Assembly (NCBI RefSeq): GCF_003729955.1
Contig: NZ_RJTX01000001.1
Location: 124,001 to 188,000 of the forward strand
DNA length: 64,000 nt
Direction: 5' to 3'
Source of the DNA: Chryseobacterium daecheongense
GTDB taxonomy: Bacteria; Bacteroidota; Bacteroidia; Flavobacteriales; Weeksellaceae
The notes below the pieces were generated by a model. The model was not told where the DNA came from, did not search any database, and was given only the letters and a program-made list of their open reading frames with translations. This document shows positions 26,099 through 35,032 of the stretch, piece after piece. Numbering within the stretch: position 1 is the first letter of the stretch; each line of letters starts with the position of its first letter. Position numbers and translations under genes: made by a program.

Positions 26099-27266
26099 CG
26101 GAGGTTTGGATACCTCTTACTGTGCTAAATATCTCAGTGAAACACTGGGATATGATGTGTATGCAGTTACTGTAAATACCGGAGGTTTTTCCAAGGAAGA
26201 AGAAAAAGAACTGGAGAAAAAAGCTTTACATCTCGGGGTAAAAGAATACAGGTGCGTAGATGCTCAGGAAGATTATTATAATTCTTGCGTAAAGTATTTG
26301 ATTTTTGGAAATGTATTGAAAAATAATACCTATCCGTTGTCTGTGAGTGCAGAACGTACTGTTCAGGCGCAGAAAATTGCAAAATATGCCATTGAAATCG
26401 GGGCAGATGCCATTGCGCATGGAAGTACAGGGGCAGGAAATGATCAGGTTCGTTTTGACCTTATCTTTCAGGTAATGTGTCCGAAGGTAGAAATCATTAC
26501 ACCGATCCGCGATATGGCCTTGTCTCGAGAAGAAGAGATAGTGTTTTTGAAAAATCACGGCTATGAAATGGAATTTCAAAAAGCTCAATATTCTGTAAAT
26601 AAAGGACTTTGGGGGACTTCAGTGGGCGGGAAAGAAACATTGACCTCAAGAAATTACCTGCCTGAAGAAGCATTTCCTTCTCAAATGAAAGAAACTCATC
26701 CTTCTGAATTGGAAATTGAGTTTAAAAATGGAGAAGTAGTAGCGGTGAACGGAGAAGGTTTTGAACATCCGGTGTATGCGATCCAGAAAATTGAAGAATT
26801 GGCTTCTACTTACGGAATTGGCCGCGATATCCATGTAGGTGATACTATTGTAGGAATTAAAGGAAGAGTAGGATTTGAAGCAGCAGCGGCATCAGTGATT
26901 ATCAAAGCTCACCATTTATTGGAGAAACATACTCTTTCCAAATACCAGCAGATGATGAAGTCTCAGCTTTCCGATTGGTATGGAAACTGGCTTCACGAAG
27001 CACTCTTCCTGGACCCTGTGATGAGAAATATTGAATCTTTCTTAGTTGATTCTCAAAAAACGGTAAGCGGAAGAGTTTTTGTAACGCTTCATCCTTATCG
27101 ATTTATATTAAACGGAATTGAATCTGAACATGATCTAATGTCAGACAAATTCGGGAGCTATGGCGAGGCTAACAGAGCATGGACAGGAGAAGATGTGAAA
27201 GGCTACACTAAAATTGTAAGCAACTCTTTAAATATATATCACCAGATTAACGGTATAAAAGCATGA
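26070..27266 (+). CDS. argG: Argininosuccinate synthase
   Basis: A 398-residue protein that joins citrulline and aspartate with ATP to give argininosuccinate. The start at 26070 gives MNKKVILAFSGGLDTSYCAK, placing the ATP-binding P-loop SGGLDTSY at the usual N-terminal position; the frame is open further upstream (ATG at 26034), but that adds residues unlike the family. Other signatures are GSTGAGNDQVRFDL and KGRVGFEAAAASV. It overlaps the upstream GNAT gene by 29 bases and the downstream argC by four (ATGA). The order, with argG near the front, is common in Flavobacteriia. Confidence 0.95.
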   Translation: MNKKVILAFSGGLDTSYCAKYLSETLGYDVYAVTVNTGGFSKEEEKELEKKALHLGVKEYRCVDAQEDYYNSCVKYLIFGNVLKNNTYPLSVSAERTVQAQKIAKYAIEIGADAIAHGSTGAGNDQVRFDLIFQVMCPKVEIITPIRDMALSREEEIVFLKNHGYEMEFQKAQYSVNKGLWGTSVGGKETLTSRNYLPEEAFPSQMKETHPSELEIEFKNGEVVAVNGEGFEHPVYAIQKIEELASTYGIGRDIHVGDTIVGIKGRVGFEAAAASVIIKAHHLLEKHTLSKYQQMMKSQLSDWYGNWLHEALFLDPVMRNIESFLVDSQKTVSGRVFVTLHPYRFILNGIESEHDLMSDKFGSYGEANRAWTGEDVKGYTKIVSNSLNIYHQINGIKA

Positions 27267-28225
27267 AAACGGTAGGAATTGTAGGCGCCAACGGTTATAC
27301 GGGAAGCGAATTGGTTCGTCTGCTGGCTTTTCATCCCCATGTGTCTTTGCGTTTTTTATATAGTCGTTCAAACTCCGGGACAAAGATTTCAGATTTGTAC
27401 CCGGATTTAACGACGGTTTGCGAATTGGTTTTAACGGATCAGCCGGAAGATGTAGATATCCTGTTCTTATGTCTTCCTCATAAAGAAAGCCAGAATTGGC
27501 TGGCTCAGAATCTTATAAACGAAGAAACGTTGATAATTGATTTGGGAAATGATTTTCGTTTGGACGGAAACTTCGGAAACAGAAATTTTATCTACGGTTT
27601 GCCTGAAATCAACAAAAAACAACTTTCAGGATCAAAAAGTATTGCGAATCCCGGATGTTTTGCGACTGCAATCCAGCTGGCTTTGCTTCCATTGGCTGAA
27701 AAAGGGTTGTTGAATGATGTTTACACTACTGGGATCACCGGTTCTACAGGAGCTGGACAATCATTGCAGCCGACCACTCATTTTACCTGGAGGAATGATA
27801 ATATTTCGGCTTATAAAACTTTAACGCATCAACATGTGGATGAGATTATACAGCAATTGGTTTCTTTTAATACCAATGAAATCAACCTGAATTTTGTTCC
27901 GTGGAGAGGTGATTTTACAAGAGGGATTTTTACGAGTTCCACAGTGAAAACAGAAGCAGAGCTTTCGGATATTTATCAATTGTTTGAAGACTTTTATGTA
28001 GATGAGCCGTTTGTAACAGTAAGCAAAAAAGCAGTTGATTTGAAGCAGGTTGTCAATACGAATCGCTGTGTAATTCAGATTGAAAAAAGAGGAAGTTTTG
28101 CAGTCATTCATTCAGCAATTGATAATTTGTTAAAAGGAGCTTCCGGACAGGCAGTCCAAAATATGAATATTGCGATGGGATGGGAAGAAAGCTTAGGATT
28201 GAATTTAAAACCGATAGCATTTTAA
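27263..28225 (+). CDS. argC: N-acetyl-gamma-glutamyl-phosphate reductase
   Basis: A 320-residue NADPH-dependent reductase, third step of arginine synthesis. The Rossmann motif GANGYTG is at residues 8-14 and the catalytic cysteine is C132 in ANPGCFAT. Further signatures are TGSTGAGQSLQPTTHF and VPWRGDFTRGIF; the latter differs from the VPHLxPxxRG of common ArgC and suggests the short Bacteroidota type. Its ATG overlaps the argG stop codon. After it come 89 bases holding a small hairpin made of GCGAGA/TCTCGC words before argD. If the pathway uses succinylated intermediates the substrate would be the succinyl form. Confidence 0.94.
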   Translation: MKTVGIVGANGYTGSELVRLLAFHPHVSLRFLYSRSNSGTKISDLYPDLTTVCELVLTDQPEDVDILFLCLPHKESQNWLAQNLINEETLIIDLGNDFRLDGNFGNRNFIYGLPEINKKQLSGSKSIANPGCFATAIQLALLPLAEKGLLNDVYTTGITGSTGAGQSLQPTTHFTWRNDNISAYKTLTHQHVDEIIQQLVSFNTNEINLNFVPWRGDFTRGIFTSSTVKTEAELSDIYQLFEDFYVDEPFVTVSKKAVDLKQVVNTNRCVIQIEKRGSFAVIHSAIDNLLKGASGQAVQNMNIAMGWEESLGLNLKPIAF

Positions 28226-28242
28226 ATGCAAATGGGGAATTA

Positions 28243-28302
28243 AAAAAATCTCATAAACCGCGAGACCCACAACCTGTATCTCGCAACTATCAACCAACAA
28301 CA
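28243..28302. repeat. Fold-back spacer of CTCGCAAC-type words
   Basis: A 6-bp stem GCGAGA (28260-28265) / TCTCGC (28279-28284) within a stretch of related words (CCGCGAGACC, TCTCGCAACTATC, CAACCAACAAC) between argC and argD. It has the same style as the other degenerate-word spacers in the window. Confidence 0.5.
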
Positions 28303-28314
28303 AACTAGAAAAAA

Positions 28315-29472
28315 ATGAATTTATTCAACGTATATCCATTATTCAACATACATCCGGTAAAAGCTCAGGGATCATTTCTTTGGGACGATAAAGGAGAACA
28401 ATATCTTGATTTTTACGGAGGTCACGCTGTGATTTCTATTGGTCATAATCATCCGCATTATCAAAATAAATTAAAAGAGCAGTTAGAAAAAATATCGTTC
28501 TATTCCAATTCTGTTCAAAACGAATTGCAAATTGAATTGGCGGAAAAACTAGGAAAGCTTTCAGACTGTGAAGATTACAACTTGTTTTTATGTAATTCAG
28601 GAGCAGAAGCGAACGAAAATGCTTTAAAATTGGCTTCTTTTCATAACGGAAAAAGTAAAGTGCTTTATTTTTCAGGATCATTTCATGGAAGAACTTCAGC
28701 TGCAGTTTCTGTAACGGATAATCCGGACATTGTAGCTCCGGTCAATTATTCCGGAAGATTCATTAAATCAGAATGGAATGATGTTGAACAACTGAAGGAA
28801 ATTTTTGAAACTCATGGAAGCGAGATCTCATCCGTTATCATCGAAGGGATTCAAGGTGTTGGCGGAATCATGATTCCAACCCTTGAATTTTTAACCAAAA
28901 TCAAAGAATTATGTGAGAAGTATGATGCGGTTTTGATTTTGGATGAAGTACAGTCCGGCTACGGAAGAAGTGGATATTTCTTTGCCCATCAGGAATTTGG
29001 AATTGAACCGGATATCATCACAACTGCAAAAGGAATGGGGAACGGTTTCCCTATTGGTGGAGTTCTGATCCATCCGAAGTTTAAAGCTAGCAATGGCTTA
29101 TTGGGAACCACTTTCGGGGGAAATCACCTGGCTTGTGCAGCAGCAATTGCTGTTCTGGATGTGATGAAAGATGAGAATCTCATCAAAAATGCCCAGGAAA
29201 TGGGCGACTATATAGAAAATGAAATTAAAGATTTTCCACATATTCAATCCATCCGAAGGAAAGGATTGATGATTGGTATTGAACTCGACAGGAACTGCTC
29301 GGAAGTGAGGAACAGCCTGTTGTACGACCATCATATTTTCACAGGCAACTCTAATGATAAGAGTGTTTTGAGGATTCTTCCGGCTCTTAACATCAGGAAA
29401 GAAGAAACCGATCTTTTCATCAATGCGCTGAAAACGGTTTTAGAAAATATTTCAATACAAATTAATGTGTAA
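28315..29472 (+). CDS. argD: Acylornithine aminotransferase
   Basis: A 385-residue class-III PLP aminotransferase that converts acyl-glutamate semialdehyde to acylornithine with glutamate as donor. The PLP-phosphate loop is NSGAEANENALKLA (94-107), the aspartate contacting the PLP ring is D210 (LILDEVQSGYGR), and the Schiff-base lysine is K239 in TTAKGMGNGFPIGG. It is slightly shorter than typical ArgD. It lies between argC and argF' in the same operon with a 14-base gap to the latter. Ornithine aminotransferase is the main alternative, but the context makes the biosynthetic role far more likely. Confidence 0.94.
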   Translation: MNLFNVYPLFNIHPVKAQGSFLWDDKGEQYLDFYGGHAVISIGHNHPHYQNKLKEQLEKISFYSNSVQNELQIELAEKLGKLSDCEDYNLFLCNSGAEANENALKLASFHNGKSKVLYFSGSFHGRTSAAVSVTDNPDIVAPVNYSGRFIKSEWNDVEQLKEIFETHGSEISSVIIEGIQGVGGIMIPTLEFLTKIKELCEKYDAVLILDEVQSGYGRSGYFFAHQEFGIEPDIITTAKGMGNGFPIGGVLIHPKFKASNGLLGTTFGGNHLACAAAIAVLDVMKDENLIKNAQEMGDYIENEIKDFPHIQSIRRKGLMIGIELDRNCSEVRNSLLYDHHIFTGNSNDKSVLRILPALNIRKEETDLFINALKTVLENISIQINV

Positions 29473-29486
29473 AATAAAAATTATCA

Positions 29487-30446
29487 ATGAAAAAATTTAC
29501 CGCTGTAAGTGATGTAGAAAACTTGCAGGATATTATAAAAAAAGCATTACAGATTAAAGAAAACCCTCTTTCGGAAACGGAGAAAGGAAAAGGAAAAACC
29601 ATCGGACTTGTCTTTTTAAACTCAAGTTTGAGAACACGTTTGAGCAGCCAGATTGCAGCACAGAATTTAGGATTAAATGTGTTGACTTTAAATGCCGCAC
29701 AGGAAGCCTGGAACTTGGAATTTGCAGACGGAGCCGTTATGAATGGCGATACTGTTGAACATATTAAAGATGCCATTGAAGTATTGAATCAATATTGTGA
29801 TATCATTGCAGTGCGTTGTTTTGCGGGAATGAAGAATAAAGAAGATGATGTAAATGAGAGCATTCTAAGCCAGTTTGAAAAACATGCGAAAGTTCCCGTT
29901 ATTTCTTTGGAATCAGCTACACGTCACCCTTTGCAAAGTTTGGCAGATTGCATTACGATTACAGAAAACTGGAAAGAAGAACGTAAACCTAAAGTGGTTT
30001 TAACCTGGGCGCCACACATCAAACCCATTGCTCAGGCAGTTGGAAATTCTTTTGCAGAATGGATGCAGGAAATGGATGTTGATTTTGTGATCACCAACCC
30101 GGAAGGATATGATTTGGATAAAAAATTCACAAAAGATGTGAAAGTGATTCACAGTCAGGACGAAGCATTGAAAGATGCAGATTTTATTTACGTGAAAAAC
30201 TGGTCCTCTTTTGATGAGTATGCAGCAATGCCGGAAGTTAAGGAAAGCTGGATGTTAACCAATGAAAAACTGGAAAATACCAATAAAGCAAAGGTTATGC
30301 ACTGCCTTCCTGTTCGTCGTAATGTTGAATTGAGTGATGAAGTAATGGACGGAGAAAATTCCATTATCTATCAGCAGGCAAAAAACCGGATTTTTTCGGC
30401 TCAGGCTGTGTTTTCTGAAATTTTAGATGAATTGAATTCAAAATAG
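29487..30446 (+). CDS. argF': N-acylornithine carbamoyltransferase (ArgF' type)
   Basis: A 319-residue transcarbamylase. The carbamoyl-phosphate loop reads SLRTR (47-51) in place of STRTR, HPLQ is at 147-150 and the HCLP motif at 272-275. Those features and the overall sequence match the N-succinyl/N-acetylornithine carbamoyltransferases rather than OTCase. The specificity position that is Pro90 in the Bacteroides fragilis succinyl enzyme, and Glu92 in the Xanthomonas acetyl enzyme, is Val90 here (MNGDTVEHI). The pathway therefore runs through acylcitrulline, which ArgE then deacylates. argB starts two bases after its stop codon. Confidence 0.93.
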   Translation: MKKFTAVSDVENLQDIIKKALQIKENPLSETEKGKGKTIGLVFLNSSLRTRLSSQIAAQNLGLNVLTLNAAQEAWNLEFADGAVMNGDTVEHIKDAIEVLNQYCDIIAVRCFAGMKNKEDDVNESILSQFEKHAKVPVISLESATRHPLQSLADCITITENWKEERKPKVVLTWAPHIKPIAQAVGNSFAEWMQEMDVDFVITNPEGYDLDKKFTKDVKVIHSQDEALKDADFIYVKNWSSFDEYAAMPEVKESWMLTNEKLENTNKAKVMHCLPVRRNVELSDEVMDGENSIIYQQAKNRIFSAQAVFSEILDELNSK

Positions 30447-30447
30447 G

Positions 30448-31248
30448 ATGATCATGCAGGAAAAGCTTTTTGTGGTCAAAATTGGAGGCGCTTTGATCGA
30501 TGATGAGGAACTGTTGAACCAATTTCTGGAACAGTTTTCTGAGATCAAGGAAAAGAAAATCCTTGTTCACGGCGGCGGAAAATTGGCCACGACTTTAGCC
30601 GATAAACTGGGGATTGAACAGAAGCTGATCAATGGACGAAGAATCACGGATAAAGATACCCTGGATATTGTAGCGATGGTATATGCGGGAGGGATCAATA
30701 AAAATATTGTCGCTAAACTTCAACAGAAAAAATGTAAGGCTATAGGTTTTTCAGGGGCTGATGCAAATCTGATTAAAGCTAAGAAAAGAGAGCATGAAGA
30801 AATAGATTTCGGATTTGTGGGCGATATTGAAAAGAAAAGCATAAATAAGAAATTGATTTCCAAGTTGCTTAAACTCGGATTAGTTCCTGTGTTTTCAGCA
30901 ATCACCCACGATAAAAAAGGACATCTTTTCAATACGAACGCGGACACGATTGCATCAGTGCTTGCTCAGGCCTTATCGGTAAAATATGATGTTGAATTGC
31001 TGTATTGTTTCGATAAAGAAGGTGTTTTGGAAGATGTAGACAATCCTCAATCAGTTATTAAAAATATTTCGGAAGAAGAATTTTCAACATTAAAAGATGA
31101 AGGGAAGCTGCATAAAGGAATTTTGCCCAAACTGGAAAATGCACTTGGAGCCATAAAAAATAATGTCAATAAGGTATTCTTAATTAAAGAAACCCAACTA
31201 AAAAACCATATAGAAAACCACCATGAAGGAACTGAAATCTGTTTATAG
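30448..31248 (+). CDS. argB: N-acetylglutamate kinase
   Basis: A 266-residue amino-acid kinase that phosphorylates acyl-glutamate with ATP, second step of the pathway. The N-terminal phosphate loop is VVKIGGALI, followed by the substrate loop VHGGGKLATTLADKLG, and NTNADTIASVLAQAL in the ATP domain. Translation may start at 30448 or at the in-frame ATG at 30454 (MQEKLF). The gene starts one base after the argF' stop codon and overlaps argE by 26 bases, so it is tightly coupled. It is shorter than arginine-inhibited ArgB enzymes, lacking the N-terminal extension helix that carries feedback control in those, so inhibition by arginine at this step is doubtful. Confidence 0.94.
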   Translation: MIMQEKLFVVKIGGALIDDEELLNQFLEQFSEIKEKKILVHGGGKLATTLADKLGIEQKLINGRRITDKDTLDIVAMVYAGGINKNIVAKLQQKKCKAIGFSGADANLIKAKKREHEEIDFGFVGDIEKKSINKKLISKLLKLGLVPVFSAITHDKKGHLFNTNADTIASVLAQALSVKYDVELLYCFDKEGVLEDVDNPQSVIKNISEEEFSTLKDEGKLHKGILPKLENALGAIKNNVNKVFLIKETQLKNHIENHHEGTEICL

Positions 31249-32305
31249 TAAAGAAGAATTGCTGAAAAATGCAGTGGAATTGCTTAAAAAGCTGATTGAA
31301 ATTCCGTCATTCAGCAAAGATGAATTTAATACGTCTGTGGAAATTGAAAACTTTTTCAAAAAGCATCAGGTTCCTACCAAACGTTTAAAAAATAACATCT
31401 GGGCGGTGAATGAACATTTTGACGTGTTTAAGCCTTCCATTTTGCTGAATACCCATCATGATACGGTGAAGCCCAATAAAGCCTATACTTTAGATCCATT
31501 TTTACCGGTTGAAAAAGATGGAAAATTATTCGGGCTGGGAAGCAATGATGCAGGAGCTTCTTTGGTTTCTATGGCACAGGTTTTTTTACATTTTTATGAT
31601 AAAGAAGACCTGCAATATAATTTGGTGATTGCATTGACGGCAGAGGAGGAGATTTCAGGTTTTGACGGTATTGAAGCTTTATTTCCTCAATTACCGAATA
31701 TAGAGCTTGCTATTGTAGGAGAACCAACGCAGATGAATCTGGCGATTGCGGAAAAAGGACTGTTGGTGATTGATGGGGAAATGAAAGGCACTCCTTCTCA
31801 TGCTGCTCACCCTAACAACGATAACTCGATTGTAAAATGTATGGAAGATTTGCAGAACATTTTGCATTTCAAATTCCCAAAAGTCTCAGATCATCTGGGT
31901 GAAGTGAAAATAACGCTTTCAGGCATTCATGCCGGAGTGCAGCATAATGTAGTTCCCGAATCCTGTACTTTTACTTTAGATGTAAGAGTTACAGACGAAT
32001 ATACCAATAAAGAAGCCTTTGAAATTATCCAGTCACAAATGCAGTCAGCTTTAACGGCGAGATCTTTCAGGTTGAATTCTTCAAAAATTGAAATGGATCA
32101 TCCGTTTGTACAGGCCGGTTTGGAAATCGGGAGGACAACGTACGGTTCGCCTACTTCGTCTGACCAGGCAATTATTCCATGCACATCGGTGAAGCTGGGA
32201 CCCGGAGACAGCAGGCGCTCCCACACTGCAGATGAGTACATTTATATAAAAGAAATAGAAGAGGGAATAGATATTTATATCCGGATCCTGGAGAAAGTTT
32301 TGTAA
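31223..32305 (+). CDS. argE: Acylornithine/acylcitrulline deacetylase (M20 peptidase family)
   Basis: A 360-residue M20-family metallohydrolase. Zinc ligands are visible as the H-x-D motif in LLNTHHDTVKP, the conserved aspartate in GSNDAGASLV, TAEEEISGF with the catalytic glutamate, and GEPTQM. SLGPGDSRRSHTADEY-type sequence (KLGPGDSRRSHTADEY) supplies the last ligand histidine. In a pathway with an ArgF' enzyme it should remove the acyl group from acylcitrulline to give citrulline. It overlaps argB by 26 bases, and about 245 bases with a fold-back spacer separate it from argH. Confidence 0.92.
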   Translation: MKELKSVYSKEELLKNAVELLKKLIEIPSFSKDEFNTSVEIENFFKKHQVPTKRLKNNIWAVNEHFDVFKPSILLNTHHDTVKPNKAYTLDPFLPVEKDGKLFGLGSNDAGASLVSMAQVFLHFYDKEDLQYNLVIALTAEEEISGFDGIEALFPQLPNIELAIVGEPTQMNLAIAEKGLLVIDGEMKGTPSHAAHPNNDNSIVKCMEDLQNILHFKFPKVSDHLGEVKITLSGIHAGVQHNVVPESCTFTLDVRVTDEYTNKEAFEIIQSQMQSALTARSFRLNSSKIEMDHPFVQAGLEIGRTTYGSPTSSDQAIIPCTSVKLGPGDSRRSHTADEYIYIKEIEEGIDIYIRILEKVL

Positions 32306-32306
32306 G

Positions 32307-32360
32307 AGAAGTTAGAAAATTGCGGAATGCTTTATAACTAACATCTAATTTCTAACTTCT
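32307..32360. repeat. Fold-back spacer of TTAGAAGTTAG-type words
   Basis: AGAAGTTAGAAAATT at 32307-32321 pairs with AATTTCTAACTTCT at 32347-32360 (14 bp, one bulged A), with a loop containing further partial words (AACTAACATCT). A relative built of the same words lies at 37680-37722. Position is between argE and argH. Confidence 0.65.
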
Positions 32361-32551
32361 AAAAAAAGATTTTAGGTTTAGTTTTTTAAGTTTTGATTAG
32401 GCTCAGTAGAGATGATGAAGTTTGAATATTTTTAATAAAGATTTATGCAAAAATGAAATTAAAAATGAAAGACTTACATGTGGAAATGTTTGTTTTTACC
32501 GGAAGGTATTCTACTGGGCACGTCAAAACGAAACAGAATAAAAAAAATAAT

Positions 32552-33856
32552 ATGAAAAAAATATGGCAGAAGGATGACCTTGCCACCAATATAGTAGTTA
32601 ACCAATTTACAGTCGGGAAAGATCTTGATTTTGATGAGCGTTTAGCCAAATATGATGTTAAAGGATCTATGGCGCATTGTAAAATGCTGGCGGAGGTCGG
32701 AATTATTTCCGGAGAAGAATCAAAACAGATGTTGTCTGTTTTGGCAGAGATTTTAGAAGATATCGAAAATGGAAGCTTTGAAATCGATAAAAAAGCGGAA
32801 GATATTCATTCTCAGATTGAAGCCATTTTAATTGAAAAATTGGGCGATACAGGAAAGAAAATTCATACAGCCCGCTCACGTAATGATCAGGTTCTATTAG
32901 ATATAAAGCTTTATTTATTAGATGAGATCCGTGAAATTACGGCTTTAACAGATCAGTTTTTTCAGATATTGATCCAACTGGCGGAACAGCATAAAAATGT
33001 ACTGCTTCCGGGCTATACTCATTTACAGATTGCTATGCCTTCCTCATTCGGATTATGGTTTGGAGCGTATGCGGAAGCATTGCTGGATGATGTTGAAATG
33101 TTGTTTTCGGTTAAGAATACCATCAATAAAAATCCTTTGGGTTCTGCGGCGGGTTATGGTTCCTCTTTCCCGATTGACCGTGAGAGTACAACATATAATT
33201 TAGGTTTCCAATCAATGAATTACAATTCAGTGTATGCTCAGATGACTCGTGGGAAATCAGAGAAAATATTATCAATGGCAATGGCAACGCTGGCGGGAAC
33301 TTTAGGAAAGTTTGCCTATGATGTTTGCCTGTATTTAAGTCAAAATTTTGATTTTATCAGCTTTCCGAAAGAATTTACCACCGGAAGCAGTATCATGCCG
33401 CACAAGAAAAATCCTGATATTTTCGAGTTGGTTCGTGCACGTTGCAACAGAATACAATCGTTGCCAAATGAATTTATCCTGTTGACGAATAATCTTCCAT
33501 CAGGTTACCACAGAGATATGCAGTTGACCAAGGAAATTCTTTTTCCGGCTATTGATTCTTTAAAAGAATGCCTTGAAATTCTTAATTATACTTTGCCGAA
33601 TATTCAGGTGAAAGATGGAATCTTGGAAGATAATAAATATCAGTACCTATTCAGTGTGGAGAAAATCAATGAAGAAGTGAAAAACGGAAGCTCATTCCGT
33701 GATGCCTATATAAAGGTAGGACAGGAAATTGAAAATAATGAGTTTGATTTTAAAATGGAAAGCCTGGATCATACCCATCAGGGAAGTATAGGAAATCTTT
33801 GTTTAGATAAAATAGAGTATCAGTTTAATAAAGTGAAGAATAAATTATTGGGTTAA
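32552..33856 (+). CDS. argH: Argininosuccinate lyase
   Basis: A 434-residue member of the fumarase/aspartase family, splitting argininosuccinate to arginine and fumarate. Start chosen at 32552 (MKKIWQKDDLATNIVV); the open frame reaches back to 32453 but the extra 33 residues are low in similarity to any ArgH. Signatures are HTARSRNDQVLLDIKL, GYTHLQIAMPSS and the family signature TGSSIMPHKKNPD. The gene closes the arginine operon. It may also have its own promoter, because about 245 bases separate it from argE. Confidence 0.94.
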   Translation: MKKIWQKDDLATNIVVNQFTVGKDLDFDERLAKYDVKGSMAHCKMLAEVGIISGEESKQMLSVLAEILEDIENGSFEIDKKAEDIHSQIEAILIEKLGDTGKKIHTARSRNDQVLLDIKLYLLDEIREITALTDQFFQILIQLAEQHKNVLLPGYTHLQIAMPSSFGLWFGAYAEALLDDVEMLFSVKNTINKNPLGSAAGYGSSFPIDRESTTYNLGFQSMNYNSVYAQMTRGKSEKILSMAMATLAGTLGKFAYDVCLYLSQNFDFISFPKEFTTGSSIMPHKKNPDIFELVRARCNRIQSLPNEFILLTNNLPSGYHRDMQLTKEILFPAIDSLKECLEILNYTLPNIQVKDGILEDNKYQYLFSVEKINEEVKNGSSFRDAYIKVGQEIENNEFDFKMESLDHTHQGSIGNLCLDKIEYQFNKVKNKLLG

Positions 33857-33870
33857 AGATAATAACATAA

Positions 33871-34389
33871 TTACTTTAATTTTTTTATTAATATTTCGGT
33901 TTCACTGTAAGGTAAAACACTATTATATTCAAATTTCCCATCTTGTATATCTGAAGAAATCATAGACATTGTTATTATTTCTTTATCAATAATAATTGCG
34001 ATTCCGTTACCAAAGTTTTTGGATGTAACTTTTTGTAATTTTGAAGTTCCGGTGTTATTAAACTGAAAGGAGACAGTGGGATACTTATCACCGTTCTTAA
34101 TTAACATGATATCTTTGATATCTTTTGATGTAAGAAAGGGAATATTTTCTATTTCCAGTGTATTTCTATTATTTTGTTTTTTTTGTTCAATAACAAGATA
34201 GAATCCATTAATTCTTTCATGTTTTTTACTAAAGAAGTTATTTAAATATTCTGCTATGTATTTTTGAGCTTCAATATTTTGTTCTTCTTTAATTTCCCCA
34301 TCAGGAATAACATCTACAATTTCTGATGTATTTTGTGAAAATAATATATTTGATATAAATATTCCTACGATTAATAAAGTGTATTTCAT
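33871..34389 (-). CDS. Secreted protein with a SecD P1-head-like domain
   Basis: A 172-residue protein, starting at the ATG at 34389 (MKYTLLIVGIFISNILFSQ gives a clean signal peptide; the in-frame ATG at 34434 would add 15 residues in front of it). The region at about 105-160 reads like the P1 head of SecD: VSFQFNNTGTSKLQKVTSKN then GNGIAIIIDKEIITMSMISS, against VVDMQMDSKGAKEWKTLTEK and VGKPVAVTLDNRVYTAPNVV in SecDF of this window. It has no membrane helices beyond the signal, so it is a free periplasmic or surface domain. Function unknown. It is convergent with argH, 14 bases apart. Confidence 0.72.
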   Translation of the reverse strand: MKYTLLIVGIFISNILFSQNTSEIVDVIPDGEIKEEQNIEAQKYIAEYLNNFFSKKHERINGFYLVIEQKKQNNRNTLEIENIPFLTSKDIKDIMLIKNGDKYPTVSFQFNNTGTSKLQKVTSKNFGNGIAIIIDKEIITMSMISSDIQDGKFEYNSVLPYSETEILIKKLK

Positions 34390-34445
34390 GAAGTTTTGGG
34401 TAAATGTTTTATCAATTAATAACATTTTTATCATATTAAATAAAT

Positions 34446-34907
34446 TTACTCCAGATCAATTTTGAACTTGGTGGATTTTTTTACCTCGTGAAGCACAATA
34501 GAACTGTGATACTGCCCAATATTAGGAATATTTGAAATAACATTTACAGCGAAGTCATTATAAGAGTTGATGTCTTTGGCAATGATCTTGAGCATGTAGT
34601 CGTACTCCCCGGAAAGACTGATGATCTCCTGAACTTCATCGTATTTCCCGATGTTCTTCTCGAAAGTCTCCAAAACTTTCTGAGATTGCTCTTTCAGACG
34701 GACATTACAATAGACCACAATATTCAACCCTAATTTTTCGCGGTTTAAAAGACCGACATATTTTTCAATGATACCCTGTTTCTCCAGTTGCTTGATACGT
34801 TCATACGTCGGAGTAAAAGTAAGACCTATCTTTTCTGAAATTTCCTTTACAGATAAAGTAGAGTCTTCCTGAATAATACTAAGGATCATTTTGTCTTTTA
34901 AATCCAT
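34446..34907 (-). CDS. Lrp/AsnC-family transcriptional regulator
   Basis: A 153-residue regulator if read from the ATG at 34907 (MDLKDKMILSIIQEDSTLSV), the usual Lrp start; an in-frame ATG at 34940 adds eleven atypical residues. The N-terminal winged helix (SVKEISEKIGLTFTPTYERIKQL) and C-terminal RAM effector domain (LSGEYDYMLKIIAKDINSYN) are both complete. Family members bind amino acids and often control amino-acid biosynthesis. It is divergent from the pyrimidine operon and lies just past the arginine operon, so local control of either is possible but not shown. A minus-strand -7 motif lies at 34936-34929. Confidence 0.92.
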   Translation of the reverse strand: MDLKDKMILSIIQEDSTLSVKEISEKIGLTFTPTYERIKQLEKQGIIEKYVGLLNREKLGLNIVVYCNVRLKEQSQKVLETFEKNIGKYDEVQEIISLSGEYDYMLKIIAKDINSYNDFAVNVISNIPNIGQYHSSIVLHEVKKSTKFKIDLE

Positions 34908-34994
34908 ATAAATTGGTTTGAGTTGTAACAAAAATAACATTTAAAAATGAAAATAAGGAGAGATTGAAGTTTTTTAAAGGAATTGAAAAATTGG

Positions 34995-35026
34995 TTTTGT
35001 CAGTTTATAAAATTGTTGTATCTTTG
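34995..35026 (+). promoter_or_regulatory. Predicted promoter of the pyrimidine operon
   Basis: TTTTG at 34995-34999 and TATCTTTG at 35019-35026 with a 19-base spacer, an excellent match to the Bacteroidota consensus. Six bases separate the -7 element from the leader-peptide ATG at 35033, so transcription should begin at or just before that codon. Confidence 0.8.
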
Positions 35027-35032
35027 CACCTA

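Noticed and set aside
26226..26588. 120-codon open frame antisense to argG
   Set aside because: No family motifs, lies wholly within a strongly coding gene, and has no start context; treated as a shadow, as are the many other antisense frames.
29487..30446. Ordinary ornithine carbamoyltransferase (argF)
   Set aside because: The loop reads SLRTR and the surrounding sequence follows the N-acylornithine enzymes, not the STRTR OTCase.
32453..32551. Longer argH start at 32453
   Set aside because: The added 33 residues are unlike ArgH, while the ATG at 32552 gives the expected N-terminus.
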